From a virus: a DNA stretch of 64,000 nt. Below the pieces are notes generated by a model that saw only the letters and a program-made list of their open reading frames with translations, was not told the DNA's origin and ran no database searches. Every line of letters begins with the position of its first letter. Position 1 is the first letter of the stretch. The DNA lies in IMG/VR virus record IMGVR_UViG_3300020731_000774, positions 1 through 64,000 of that record. One strand, written 5' to 3'. Made by a program: the position numbers and the translations under genes. This document shows positions 7,973-17,079 of the stretch, one piece after another.

Positions 7973-8365
7973 ATGAACTTTTTCTGTGTATATGTTAAAA
8001 CTAGGAAAAAAATCGATAAATATATAAAAATTAACAAGGTTAAAAATAAATATATAATTGATATAAAGAAAATCATTGAGGAAGAGGAACTTTCACAAGA
8101 TGAGGATAAAACCTATTTGAAAATTTTAATTTTCAATAAAATACAACAAGCTATTGATAAGAAAAAAGATATATATTACATTCCTGATTTTGATGATAAT
8201 TTTTCAATTGAGAAATTACTAAATTTAAAAAAGATATTAGGTGGTCAAAATAATTTTAATGTTTTGGTATTTTATAATGAGTTTAGAAAAAATCCTGAAA
8301 TAATAGATGATGTTTTTGGTAATTTATCTAAATTTAATAATTCACAAATAGTCCGTGATTATTAA
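7973..8365 (+). CDS. Hypothetical protein
   Basis: 130 residues, Lys/Ile rich, alpha/beta: MNFFCVYVKTRKKIDKY, a helical middle, then DIYYIPDFDDNF and FNVLVFYNEFRKNP. The pattern suggests a small Rossmann-like fold without a P-loop. Phage genomes often have such a gene upstream of the baseplate block; no function can be given. Confidence 0.45.
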   Translation: MNFFCVYVKTRKKIDKYIKINKVKNKYIIDIKKIIEEEELSQDEDKTYLKILIFNKIQQAIDKKKDIYYIPDFDDNFSIEKLLNLKKILGGQNNFNVLVFYNEFRKNPEIIDDVFGNLSKFNNSQIVRDY

Positions 8366-8387
8366 ATAAACAAGGAATATCTATTAT

Positions 8388-8398
8388 TTAATATATAA
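8388..8398 (+). promoter_or_regulatory. Late-type AT box TTAATATATAA
   Basis: Exact 11-mer ending 19 nt before the ATG of the baseplate gene at 8418. Confidence 0.55.
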
Positions 8399-8417
8399 TA
8401 AAAAAATATGTTTAAAT

Positions 8418-10199
8418 ATGGCAATTCTTGGTGGTTCTCCTTTAGGTTTAATTGGTGTTAGTTCAACAACAGCTGGTGGTAGATCAACATTTAATGATGG
8501 TAATACTAGAGGTGTCAGTGTTGCATTATATAATCAAAATAGTGCAAAAACATATAATGATGCTAATAAAGGTAATAGTTTATTTACAGGTGCTAGAATG
8601 CTTAGATCTTGGCCTAATATAAAATCATATTCTAATGGACTTGCTGGATCTAATGATATTGATGATAATGCTATTAGATTAGATAAAAATAAAGCAAATG
8701 GTTCATATAAACAAAGATCTTTACATAATAATAATGTATATGATACAAGTGTTCTTAATATAATAGAAAACTTATCAGGAACAATTAGTGCTCTAAGAAT
8801 GGCTGATTTTGCTTATTTAAAGAATTTAGGAGTATTTCCAAATAATAGATTGATGATTGCTAGAAGATTTGCTTATCCAATTGGTGATAATTTAATATTA
8901 TCCAATAAAAATGGTTCAAGTGGACCATTAGCTACACTTATTACATGGCAACCTGCTGATACTGATTTCTTAAATATATCGTTTGGTGAAAAATGGATTG
9001 ATGCAAAAGCTGATTTCAAAGATTTATTAAATAGCTTGGGTGGTGATATTAGTAAAAGTGGGACTAAGGGGGCTATTGGTTCGTTATTAGGTAGTGGGTT
9101 GAATGCTATACCATTACCTGGTTTTACTGAAATTTTTCAACGTAAATTATTATCTAAAATGGGCATATTCACAGATGATTCATATTTAACTATCCCATCA
9201 GGCAATCCAAATATTATAAAAGAAGCTAAAAGAAGGGCTACAGTTGGTTATGGTGAAGCAGGATCTGGGCTAAATTGTACAGTAAGTATAGATATGACAT
9301 GTGAGTATGAATTAAAGTTTATATCTGGAATAGACCCAACAATAGTTTGGATGGATATATTAGCTATGATTTTATCATTTGGTACATCAAAAAAGGATAC
9401 ATATGGATTAAATCCTGATTTAGGTAAAAAAGTTGAGAGATGGATGAGTAATCCAGATACATTAGTCAAAGATGCTATAAGTGGGTTGACAAATGAGTTA
9501 GTAGCAATAATTACTGAAATATCAAATACAATAGATGGTGCAGTAAACACAATTAATGGTATTTCTAAGGAAGATATTAAAGCTGGTCTAAAAAGTGAAG
9601 CTATAAAAAGTAACTTTAATGATTTAATTTATGATATATCTAAATTAGGTTCTAGTACTATATTTGGATTGGTTAAAAAGTATAGAGTTGAAATAATGGG
9701 TATTATACAAGCATTATCAGGAATGCCATCAACACCATGGCACATAACAATTGGAAATCCAATGAGACCTATGTTTTGCTCAGGTGATATGTTAACACAG
9801 GATGTTAAAATTACATTAGGACCAGTTCTTGCATTTAATGATTTACCATCATCTATTAAAGTAACATTCACACTAACTAATGCTAGATCATGGGGATTAG
9901 ATGAAATAATGGCCAAATTTAACTCAGGATATATTAGATCAGTTGATACCGCAAAAACAATGTTTGATGTTAAAATATCATCATATACAGTTAAAGATGA
10001 AAATGGAAATGAAAAAACTGAAATATCAACTCAGCAAATAGGTACTTTAGGATATGGTTCAGGTAATAGTGGAACTGCATCAACTACATCTAGTTCTTCA
10101 AATACTACAAAACCAACTGATAATAGTTCAAATAATAAAAACACAAATGTTGCAAATAATGCACAAACTAAGGCTGAAGGTGGTCAGAAAAAAACTTAA
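8418..10199 (+). CDS. Baseplate / tail-tube junction protein
   Basis: 593 residues. A Gly/Ser/Asn-rich N-terminus is followed by FPNNRLMIARRFAYP (about residues 140-154) and a C-terminal region with PWHITIGNP, MFCSGDML, LTLG-like KITLGPVLAFNDLPSSI and ITL-type FTLTNARSWGLDEIMAKFN (about residues 440-510). This layout resembles T4 baseplate proteins that cap the hub and start the tail tube (gp48/gp54 type). A Ser/Thr/Asn-rich tail ends the protein. It is the first of three plus-strand genes, with gp53-like and cell-wall-enzyme genes following within a few nt, so they form an operon under the late-type box. Role assignment rests on pattern memory and context, not on a strict motif. Confidence 0.5.
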   Translation: MAILGGSPLGLIGVSSTTAGGRSTFNDGNTRGVSVALYNQNSAKTYNDANKGNSLFTGARMLRSWPNIKSYSNGLAGSNDIDDNAIRLDKNKANGSYKQRSLHNNNVYDTSVLNIIENLSGTISALRMADFAYLKNLGVFPNNRLMIARRFAYPIGDNLILSNKNGSSGPLATLITWQPADTDFLNISFGEKWIDAKADFKDLLNSLGGDISKSGTKGAIGSLLGSGLNAIPLPGFTEIFQRKLLSKMGIFTDDSYLTIPSGNPNIIKEAKRRATVGYGEAGSGLNCTVSIDMTCEYELKFISGIDPTIVWMDILAMILSFGTSKKDTYGLNPDLGKKVERWMSNPDTLVKDAISGLTNELVAIITEISNTIDGAVNTINGISKEDIKAGLKSEAIKSNFNDLIYDISKLGSSTIFGLVKKYRVEIMGIIQALSGMPSTPWHITIGNPMRPMFCSGDMLTQDVKITLGPVLAFNDLPSSIKVTFTLTNARSWGLDEIMAKFNSGYIRSVDTAKTMFDVKISSYTVKDENGNEKTEISTQQIGTLGYGSGNSGTASTTSSSSNTTKPTDNSSNNKNTNVANNAQTKAEGGQKKT

Positions 10200-10205
10200 A
10201 AATAT

Positions 10206-10715
10206 ATGGATTATACAAATTTTGATATACAATCTTTATCTGATACAGTAATAACTATAAATACTGATGGTAGTTTTGATTATAATATAGCAGCACCATC
10301 TTTTATATGGGATACTAGTTATAATTTTGAGTCATATATTGTACCAAAAGAAGAAGAAATGAGAATTGATTTGGTTATTAATTCAATGTATAATGGTGTT
10401 TTTGATTTCAAAGATTTGGATGTTATATTATATTTAAATAATATTGATAATCCTTTAAATATTATTGAGGGAATGGTTTTGATATATCCAATTATAGATG
10501 ATTTTGATCAATTTAGATATACAGAAAATGGTGAACCAGCTTTTAATAAAGATATAACTAAAACATTATCAGTTCCTAATAAAACAACTAGAATTGATCC
10601 TAATAGACAAAACTACATTGATAATGGTTATTCTTTACCACCTGTTGTAAATACTGAAAGTAAATCACCTATTGTTACAGATTCTAGTAATATAATAATT
10701 GGTGGTTTAGGATAA
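10206..10715 (+). CDS. Baseplate wedge protein, gp53/LysM-like
   Basis: 169 residues. The middle part, EEEMRIDLVINSMYNG then FKDLDVILYLNNIDNPLNIIEGMVLIYP (about residues 56-98), matches the LysM-like fold of T4 gp53-type wedge proteins, where a short conserved domain reads RIDLI, YIN/NIDNP and EGxxIxYP. The N-terminus looks like a strand-rich arm and the C-terminus is a flexible linker. It starts 6 nt after the preceding baseplate gene ends. In T4, gp53 joins the six wedges around the hub. Confidence 0.6.
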   Translation: MDYTNFDIQSLSDTVITINTDGSFDYNIAAPSFIWDTSYNFESYIVPKEEEMRIDLVINSMYNGVFDFKDLDVILYLNNIDNPLNIIEGMVLIYPIIDDFDQFRYTENGEPAFNKDITKTLSVPNKTTRIDPNRQNYIDNGYSLPPVVNTESKSPIVTDSSNIIIGGLG

Positions 10716-10731
10716 ATATTATGTTTTAATT

Positions 10732-12141
10732 ATGAAAGTTGTAAATATAGTACCAGATAATCCGTTTTCTACTCCTAGTAATTTTGAGTATCCAAATTCT
10801 ATTAAAGATTATTTAATATCGTCATATACAATAGCTATAAAAAATCCGACTAATGATCATGATAAATCTATTATAGGTAGAGTTTATATATTTAATAAGT
10901 TAAAGTGGCTTAATAATGAATATTTAGATAAAAAGATAACTAAAGATGATTATATATCACAATATAATAAAATATTATCATTACAAAAAACGGATAAATC
11001 ACATAATAACTTTGTTAATATAATGGTTGAGTTTATATCATCTGATAATAAAAAATTATTTACTACAATTGATATAAGTAGTGATATAGGTGATTATTCA
11101 GTGGATTACCCACCAATATTTAATCAAATACCAACTGATGAATTGGTTTTAGCTAATGTTTTTGGATCTCTCCCAAAATATTGGAAAAGTGTATATGGTA
11201 TAGATGGTACTATATGGGATTTAAAGATAAATATTGATAATCCACCTATTACTTCACCAGATGTTAATCCTATAGGTGCTACACCATCAATAAGTAGTGC
11301 CACAAGTTCAACTTCCACTAAAATAAACTTAACAATTGTTGACTTAGGTGATAATCCAACAGTACAAGCAAAGACTGATATAGATGATTTTATAATTTAT
11401 ATAGGTGATGAACCAAAGCCACAGCCTGATGTATTTGAAGACTTGCCTGAATTGGATAGTGAATACATAGAAGTACCATATAATGGTCTACCTGATGATG
11501 AGATAATTGTTAATTTAGATCAAGAGTTTGCAAGCTTCCCTGATACACAAGAAAAGTTTAATAAAAATGATAATTTAACATTACCTTATATAGAAAAAAG
11601 CACAACTACACTATCTGATAGTTCAAAAAAAGAAACAATGTCAAATAAGCAAATAACAGTTATTAGAGAAAAAACATCAAGTAATGGTGTTGCTGGGACT
11701 ATGTATTTTAATGGGGTGGTAATTGCATTAACACTGGAAAGACCATTTAATCCACCACAAAATGAAAATCCAAATTTAAAATGTATAACAGCAGGTAAAT
11801 ATAATTTAGGTTTCATGAAAAGTGACAAAAAATTTTTAATAAAACATTATGTATATTTTACAGATAGTGTTGATGCAAAATTAAGAACAGGTGTTATATC
11901 AGGGTTAGCTGATCCCAATCCACCAAAAGAATATGGAGTACCATATCAAAAAGGTATTAGAATTCATGGTGGAGGACCTATGACAAATTCATTGGGTTGT
12001 ATTTTAGTTTCTAATAAAAGAAAATCAAATGGATATGATTTAGTATATGATATAAATGTTGCAAAATCTATAACGAAATTGATTTATTCCAAAAATATAA
12101 CTAAGATATTAATAATAAATGAATTTGATAAAAATTCTTAA
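10732..12141 (+). CDS. Virion protein with C-terminal DUF5675-like domain
   Basis: 469 residues in three parts. Residues 1-180 are a wedge-like domain with no clear relative. A Thr/Ser/Pro-rich linker follows, containing SEYIEVPYNGLPDDEI at about 242-257, a motif also found in the lysozyme-like protein at 16045-17070. Residues about 305-469 look like a DUF5675 domain: VIREKTSSNGVAGTMYFNG, LERPFNPPQ, TAGKYNLGF, then IHGGGPMTNSLGCILV at about 410-425. The IHGG...SxGC arrangement recalls the active site of L,D-transpeptidase-like cell-wall enzymes. It is probably a baseplate part that acts on peptidoglycan during entry; the activity is inference. Confidence 0.6.
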   Translation: MKVVNIVPDNPFSTPSNFEYPNSIKDYLISSYTIAIKNPTNDHDKSIIGRVYIFNKLKWLNNEYLDKKITKDDYISQYNKILSLQKTDKSHNNFVNIMVEFISSDNKKLFTTIDISSDIGDYSVDYPPIFNQIPTDELVLANVFGSLPKYWKSVYGIDGTIWDLKINIDNPPITSPDVNPIGATPSISSATSSTSTKINLTIVDLGDNPTVQAKTDIDDFIIYIGDEPKPQPDVFEDLPELDSEYIEVPYNGLPDDEIIVNLDQEFASFPDTQEKFNKNDNLTLPYIEKSTTTLSDSSKKETMSNKQITVIREKTSSNGVAGTMYFNGVVIALTLERPFNPPQNENPNLKCITAGKYNLGFMKSDKKFLIKHYVYFTDSVDAKLRTGVISGLADPNPPKEYGVPYQKGIRIHGGGPMTNSLGCILVSNKRKSNGYDLVYDINVAKSITKLIYSKNITKILIINEFDKNS

Positions 12142-13889
12142 TTACTAATAGTTGGTATTATAACTGGTTTATCATTTAATACTATATCTGGTTTATTTTT
12201 TTGAGGATCTATTGAAATTGCATCATTTTTATTAGCTTCGCTAGTAATAGTTGCATTATCCCAATCTGTTTTTGTAACTAATGTATATGTAAATGAATTA
12301 CCATATTTTTGATTATGTATTGAGCACATATTGAAAAAGTCTTCTAACTCATCCTTAGTGGAAAAAACTTGTGAACCATCAACTGACCAATTACCAACTT
12401 TTTTACCACCTGGGTATCCTAAATGAATACCAATTCCGAAATCACTTAAACCATTTTCATCTTGTTTTATAGGGCTTGACATATTACTAGGATAAAATTC
12501 CGGTTTTTTAAACTCTTGATCTACCCATATCATTTGTTTAGCACCTATTCTAGTGCTCATTGATTGAGCACCTTGATAAGAAGATATTTCATACGTATCT
12601 AAATATTGAGATGGTACTAATATCTTAACACCTGATGTTATTTTATTATCATTTATAACTTCTTGATATTCTTTAACTGTTATTTTAAAACCTATTTTAT
12701 TAGTTAAATACTCCAATTGAATACTATTTAGATTTAATGAATTTACCCAATTATCAGTAACTATAAAATCATCCCCTGGTATAGTTGAAAATACATATTG
12801 TTTTAATTGCCATTGATCTGTATCATCTTTATATATTATATATAACTTATCAACAAATTCATTTGTATATTTATCACCTACTTTTAAACATTGATTTCTA
12901 ACGGAGATAATATTCATTTCATATGGTCGTGAAAATAAGGTATAATTTTTATTTTTTATAATTTCTAATATAATTTTAATATCAGGGTTTATATCTTTTA
13001 CAACTGGTGCTAACTGAGCTGGTGTTGAATTTGTAGCACTATTAATAGGCTGTTCAAATGTAGTTGATGATGAACCATCAACTGGGTTGAATGTAACATC
13101 CTCATCCTTTGTTATTTTATTAGTTTCAATAGTTGATTGCCATTTATCACCAATTTGACCTATAGATATTCTATCTAATTTTTCAACATTTTCATTATCC
13201 ACTAAATAAACATTTTTTGATAATATTTTAGGATCTTTTATTGATTGATATAGTTGAATATGTTCTGCTAATTCAGGACTAGGTATAACAGGTGCACTTA
13301 AATTACCTAAAAATGCCCCACTCATAAATATATTTAAAAGTTCATCTAACCAATTTGTGAAATTATCTCCTAGTATAGCTCTTTGTGTTGATTTGGAAGT
13401 TCCTAAATTTATTTTTCCAAAATTATCTTTTAGATTTAGGTTTATACTTTGCTCTTTTATATTAACATTATTAAATTTGTGATCAAGTTTTAACCCTTCT
13501 GAATCATTAACATATATTTGTGTTTTATGATCAAATATTAAAGACTTCATTGAATTATAATCAGAATCACTTAGTTTAGATAATTTATTCTCTAAATTTA
13601 TATTATAATGTTCAGCAGATATATATTCTGGATTATTTTGATTAGCGTTTTCAAATATAACTGTTACAATTTTACCAACTTCTGGTAAATTAAACTCATT
13701 ACCATTTAAATCTTTCCATGGAAACGCCCAAGGCAAATCATTAGTTAATATCTCATATTCATTTGATTTATTTCTACCATCAAATACATCAAATACACGA
13801 ATTTTACATCTACCTAGCTTTTTAGGATCTTTATTATCTTCTACTACACCTATATAGGTTTTACCGGTTTCAATTACTACTCTTGCCAT
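12138..13889 (-). CDS. Baseplate central spike, gp5-like
   Basis: 583 residues. The N-terminal OB-fold of T4 gp5 is clear: YIGVVEDNKDPKKLGRCKIR (residues 12-31), FDVFDG, LPWAFPW and a FNLPEVGKIVTVIFENANQN segment ending in PEYISAEHY (to about residue 112). No T4-type lysozyme domain follows. Instead the C-terminus (about residues 478-550) has GIHLGYPGGKKVGNWSVDGS, which resembles a transpeptidase-like domain where homologues often read NWSxGCQVF; here Ser replaces the Cys. The gene overlaps the converging DUF5675-like gene by 4 nt. It probably forms the membrane-piercing spike under the hub. Confidence 0.75.
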   Translation of the reverse strand: MARVVIETGKTYIGVVEDNKDPKKLGRCKIRVFDVFDGRNKSNEYEILTNDLPWAFPWKDLNGNEFNLPEVGKIVTVIFENANQNNPEYISAEHYNINLENKLSKLSDSDYNSMKSLIFDHKTQIYVNDSEGLKLDHKFNNVNIKEQSINLNLKDNFGKINLGTSKSTQRAILGDNFTNWLDELLNIFMSGAFLGNLSAPVIPSPELAEHIQLYQSIKDPKILSKNVYLVDNENVEKLDRISIGQIGDKWQSTIETNKITKDEDVTFNPVDGSSSTTFEQPINSATNSTPAQLAPVVKDINPDIKIILEIIKNKNYTLFSRPYEMNIISVRNQCLKVGDKYTNEFVDKLYIIYKDDTDQWQLKQYVFSTIPGDDFIVTDNWVNSLNLNSIQLEYLTNKIGFKITVKEYQEVINDNKITSGVKILVPSQYLDTYEISSYQGAQSMSTRIGAKQMIWVDQEFKKPEFYPSNMSSPIKQDENGLSDFGIGIHLGYPGGKKVGNWSVDGSQVFSTKDELEDFFNMCSIHNQKYGNSFTYTLVTKTDWDNATITSEANKNDAISIDPQKNKPDIVLNDKPVIIPTISN

Positions 13890-13929
13890 TTCTCTATATA
13901 TTATATATGGGTTTTCTAGTTAAAGTTTA

Positions 13930-16029
13930 TTAATTTCCTTTACCATATTTTTTAACTATATCATTTAATGTGTTCTTGACATAATTAGCATTGGTATTAG
14001 CAACACCAGGAATTGAACTATATTTTTGAAGTATTGCACTTAATGGATTTGCACTAGGTTTCATTGGATTGTTATATGGATTTATAACATTATTAAACCC
14101 TGCTAAAGCACTTGCAACATCTTCACCAACAAAATTGAATAATTGATTTCTAACATCAAAATATATACCGAAACTAATAGGTGAATATGGCTTTGGGTAT
14201 ACATTTTTATCACCACTTATTCCTGTGCTACCTAATCCAATTGCATTTTTAATTTTAGCAATTGTATTATTTAATAGCTGAACTCTTGTGCTTATTTGTT
14301 GATTTACTTCTCTTATTGCAAAATTGGCTACATTTTTAGCAGCATTTTTAGCAACTTTCTTAGCATTATTTTTCAAATTATCAAGAGCACTTGGTGTACT
14401 TGGAGTGGTTTTTGTTTGAGTTCCGTATAAATTATCATTAACAAGAGGTGTTTGTGTTGCTTGATTATCAACACCTGCTGGATTAATTGGATTATCACTA
14501 GATGTGCTTTGTAATATAACAGGATTTACCTCACCATTTTTATTATACACATCAGTAGTTTGCACAGTATGGAATAATGGATTTGGTGTACTTGTTTTTG
14601 ATGCTCTTGCACCACTATTTCCTATTTTCCAAAGAGAACCATTATTATAACCAACATATTGGCCAAATAATGGGGTTGTATTTTTATCACTACTTACTTC
14701 ATTTTTAGATGGTACCCATTTTTCAAATTTAGTAGTTACATATTTATAATCAAATGTTACTTCATATGCACCTAAACCATCACCATATGCTTTAATATTA
14801 CCCATATCTATTGAATCTTCATGTGGCATTTTATCAAAATAGAACTGACATTCTTTTAAAGAATAAATGTATCTAGATACATTATCTTTTATAATTTCCA
14901 ATGAGCTATCTGTATTATTGAAACTAACACTTTTTCTAACTCTGTTAAAATTTCTACATTCTGATACAATAATATCACAATTAAATCTAAGTAAATTTTC
15001 AGGGATCATACCTTTACCCAAAGGTTTTGACCAGTAAAGCAATTTATATAGATGTGCTAATGTTCCCATAGTTGATGATACATCCTCTGCAAATGATATT
15101 TTAATAACATCTTTACCATAATCAACTAAATATTTATTACTATCTGGTTTATTAGATTCTGATAAATTATGCAATCCTTCTATTTTTTGTAAGTAATGTG
15201 ATAAATATGCCTTTTTACCAAAATATTTTATAAGTGAGTTATTTGGGCTATTTGCTGAATCGTATAAAGGGTTACTATCTATGAATGGTACACTCATAAA
15301 TTTACCATTGTTTTTATTAACAACACTATCTAATAAAGTTGGTTCGGTATTTGTTGAAACAGTTCCCTTTGTTTTGAATAATTTAATAAATTGATTTTTG
15401 AAATCATAGTAAATAGTATTTCTTACTTGTAATTCTGATACATCTGGATATAGTTTTAAAAAATCGTCTATAGATCCATTTAATAATGGTGAGGATACAG
15501 CATCTATTATTATTTCAAACCCATATACTATTGGATCTTGATTTTCATAATCAGAACCTTTAAAACTAGATAACCTAGCATTATTTAATCCAGCACCACC
15601 ATCTGTAACATCACCAAATGGTGTTTTACCTGCTATATGTTGATCATGTAAAAAATAATCGGTGCTTGTATCATTAAATCTTAATAATGTATCTCTTTTG
15701 CTTAATATAGCACCACTATATGTACCAGAAGCTAATCCTTTACCATCAGTTCCTGTTTTTATATTGAAGTCGAACCTATCACTAGTACTTAAACTAATTA
15801 AGTTATTTTTTATTAAATTACCTATCCATCCATTTGGTGCTATACTACTAGCAGTTGTTGATAAATATAGATAGTTTGGTGTAAAACCTGGTGTAAAATC
15901 AGGCAATGGTGGATTGGGTCTTAAATTATTCCCATTACTTTTTTGATAACCAGAAGTATTATTTAGTAGTTGACTACCACCATCTTTACCATTTGGGTCT
16001 TTAAACCATTTAAATTCATCATTTGCCAT
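13930..16029 (-). CDS. Baseplate / tail-tube-like structural protein
   Basis: 699 residues. Features include HYLQKIEGLHNLSES, ISFAEDVSSTMGTLAHLYKL, MIPENLLRFNCDIIVSE and a LKECQFYFDKMPHEDSIDMG region followed by YEVTFDYKYVTTKFEKW (about residues 310-460). This order resembles the tail-tube-like fold used in T4-type baseplate-tube proteins (gp48, gp54, gp19 relatives). The last third has Thr/Asn/Pro-rich linkers and an Ala/Lys helix (ALDNLKNNAKKVAKNAAKN). It is cotranscribed on the minus strand with the spike gene. The assignment as hub-proximal tube component is an inference from pattern and context. Confidence 0.5.
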   Translation of the reverse strand: MANDEFKWFKDPNGKDGGSQLLNNTSGYQKSNGNNLRPNPPLPDFTPGFTPNYLYLSTTASSIAPNGWIGNLIKNNLISLSTSDRFDFNIKTGTDGKGLASGTYSGAILSKRDTLLRFNDTSTDYFLHDQHIAGKTPFGDVTDGGAGLNNARLSSFKGSDYENQDPIVYGFEIIIDAVSSPLLNGSIDDFLKLYPDVSELQVRNTIYYDFKNQFIKLFKTKGTVSTNTEPTLLDSVVNKNNGKFMSVPFIDSNPLYDSANSPNNSLIKYFGKKAYLSHYLQKIEGLHNLSESNKPDSNKYLVDYGKDVIKISFAEDVSSTMGTLAHLYKLLYWSKPLGKGMIPENLLRFNCDIIVSECRNFNRVRKSVSFNNTDSSLEIIKDNVSRYIYSLKECQFYFDKMPHEDSIDMGNIKAYGDGLGAYEVTFDYKYVTTKFEKWVPSKNEVSSDKNTTPLFGQYVGYNNGSLWKIGNSGARASKTSTPNPLFHTVQTTDVYNKNGEVNPVILQSTSSDNPINPAGVDNQATQTPLVNDNLYGTQTKTTPSTPSALDNLKNNAKKVAKNAAKNVANFAIREVNQQISTRVQLLNNTIAKIKNAIGLGSTGISGDKNVYPKPYSPISFGIYFDVRNQLFNFVGEDVASALAGFNNVINPYNNPMKPSANPLSAILQKYSSIPGVANTNANYVKNTLNDIVKKYGKGN

Positions 16030-16032
16030 ATC

Positions 16033-16043
16033 TTATATATTAA
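16033..16043 (-). promoter_or_regulatory. Late-type AT box adjacent to start
   Basis: Exact TTAATATATAA on the minus strand, ending 3 nt before the ATG at 16029. If it is a -10-like element, the transcript would begin at or next to the start codon, that is, be nearly leaderless. Confidence 0.45.
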
Positions 16044-16044
16044 T

Positions 16045-17070
16045 TTATACTATCGTTGTATTATAATAATCAGGTATAAAGATTGGTTTTTTACCAGAAT
16101 AACCAATCCTAGCATTTATTAAACTAATACACATCATTTTAACGGTTGTTTTAACATTTGATGGGTTTGGTCCAACACCACCAAAATAACCAGTATTACC
16201 AGAACCAGTATTCACGTTACCAACAATTTTGTTATTCTTTAATAATATTGTTGGTAGTGATGCATAAAATTGGGATAGAGCTTGTACAGTATTAGTTAAA
16301 TCATTACTACTACCACTATTTAATCCTTTTATATAATTTTTAATTGAATTACTAGCTTTAAATAGTAAAAATTCAATGAATTGTTCTTGTGTTTTTTGAT
16401 CAAATAATACATTATCACTTAATCCTAACTTACCTTGAACACTAGCTAATGTTTTGGGTATGAATTGATACTTACCAACAGCAAACATTTCTCGTGTAGC
16501 TTGTTTACTTTTAATAAATCCGATTGATTGTGTTGATGGTTTTAAAGTATATGACACACCTTTTAAACCACTTACCCCTATATTATAGATGTCATAATTA
16601 CCACGACTTTCATATTTTGCAATCAATTCCTTAAGATCATATAGACCTCTTGAACCACTATAAGTTCCTTGTATAAGTTGTGTATTTTCTAAATAGATAG
16701 AATTCTCTACTAGTGGTGTTGTGTCCATATCTATTTGAATATCATCATTTGGTAATCCGGAATATGGTGTTTCTATGTATTCACTTGATAAATCATTTGA
16801 ACCATCATCTAAATATGGGTTTAATATTTTCAAAATTTCTGGATCATATGGGTCTTCTTGCTTAACTATTGTTAATTCACCTAAATCTATTTTAGTTCCA
16901 TCAGGTAGAGTTACAAACTTATCATTATTTGAACCCATTCCTATAATTGAAAGTGTATTATCTTTTGTTACATCAAATTTAAAATCATCTTGTAATCGAA
17001 TTGGTTGATATTTACTTGGTAAAGTACTAGTATCAACTATAATTGGGTTATTATTTATATTATCAGACAT
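16045..17070 (-). CDS. Virion-associated lysozyme-like protein
   Basis: 341 residues. Residues about 140-250 show a transglycosylase/lysozyme pattern: LIAKYESRGNYDIYNIG (catalytic-type Glu at about 150), GKYQFIPKTLASVQ and LFDQKTQEQFIEFLL, as in phage muramidases of the RrrD/COG4678 type. The N-terminal part is a virion-anchoring region containing SEYIETPYSGLPNDDI at about residues 92-107, nearly the same segment as in the DUF5675-like protein at 10732-12141. It lies between hub and tube genes, which fits a baseplate enzyme that opens the cell wall during infection. Substrate bond specificity cannot be read. Confidence 0.7.
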   Translation of the reverse strand: MSDNINNNPIIVDTSTLPSKYQPIRLQDDFKFDVTKDNTLSIIGMGSNNDKFVTLPDGTKIDLGELTIVKQEDPYDPEILKILNPYLDDGSNDLSSEYIETPYSGLPNDDIQIDMDTTPLVENSIYLENTQLIQGTYSGSRGLYDLKELIAKYESRGNYDIYNIGVSGLKGVSYTLKPSTQSIGFIKSKQATREMFAVGKYQFIPKTLASVQGKLGLSDNVLFDQKTQEQFIEFLLFKASNSIKNYIKGLNSGSSNDLTNTVQALSQFYASLPTILLKNNKIVGNVNTGSGNTGYFGGVGPNPSNVKTTVKMMCISLINARIGYSGKKPIFIPDYYNTTIV

Positions 17071-17079
17071 ATTTTATAT

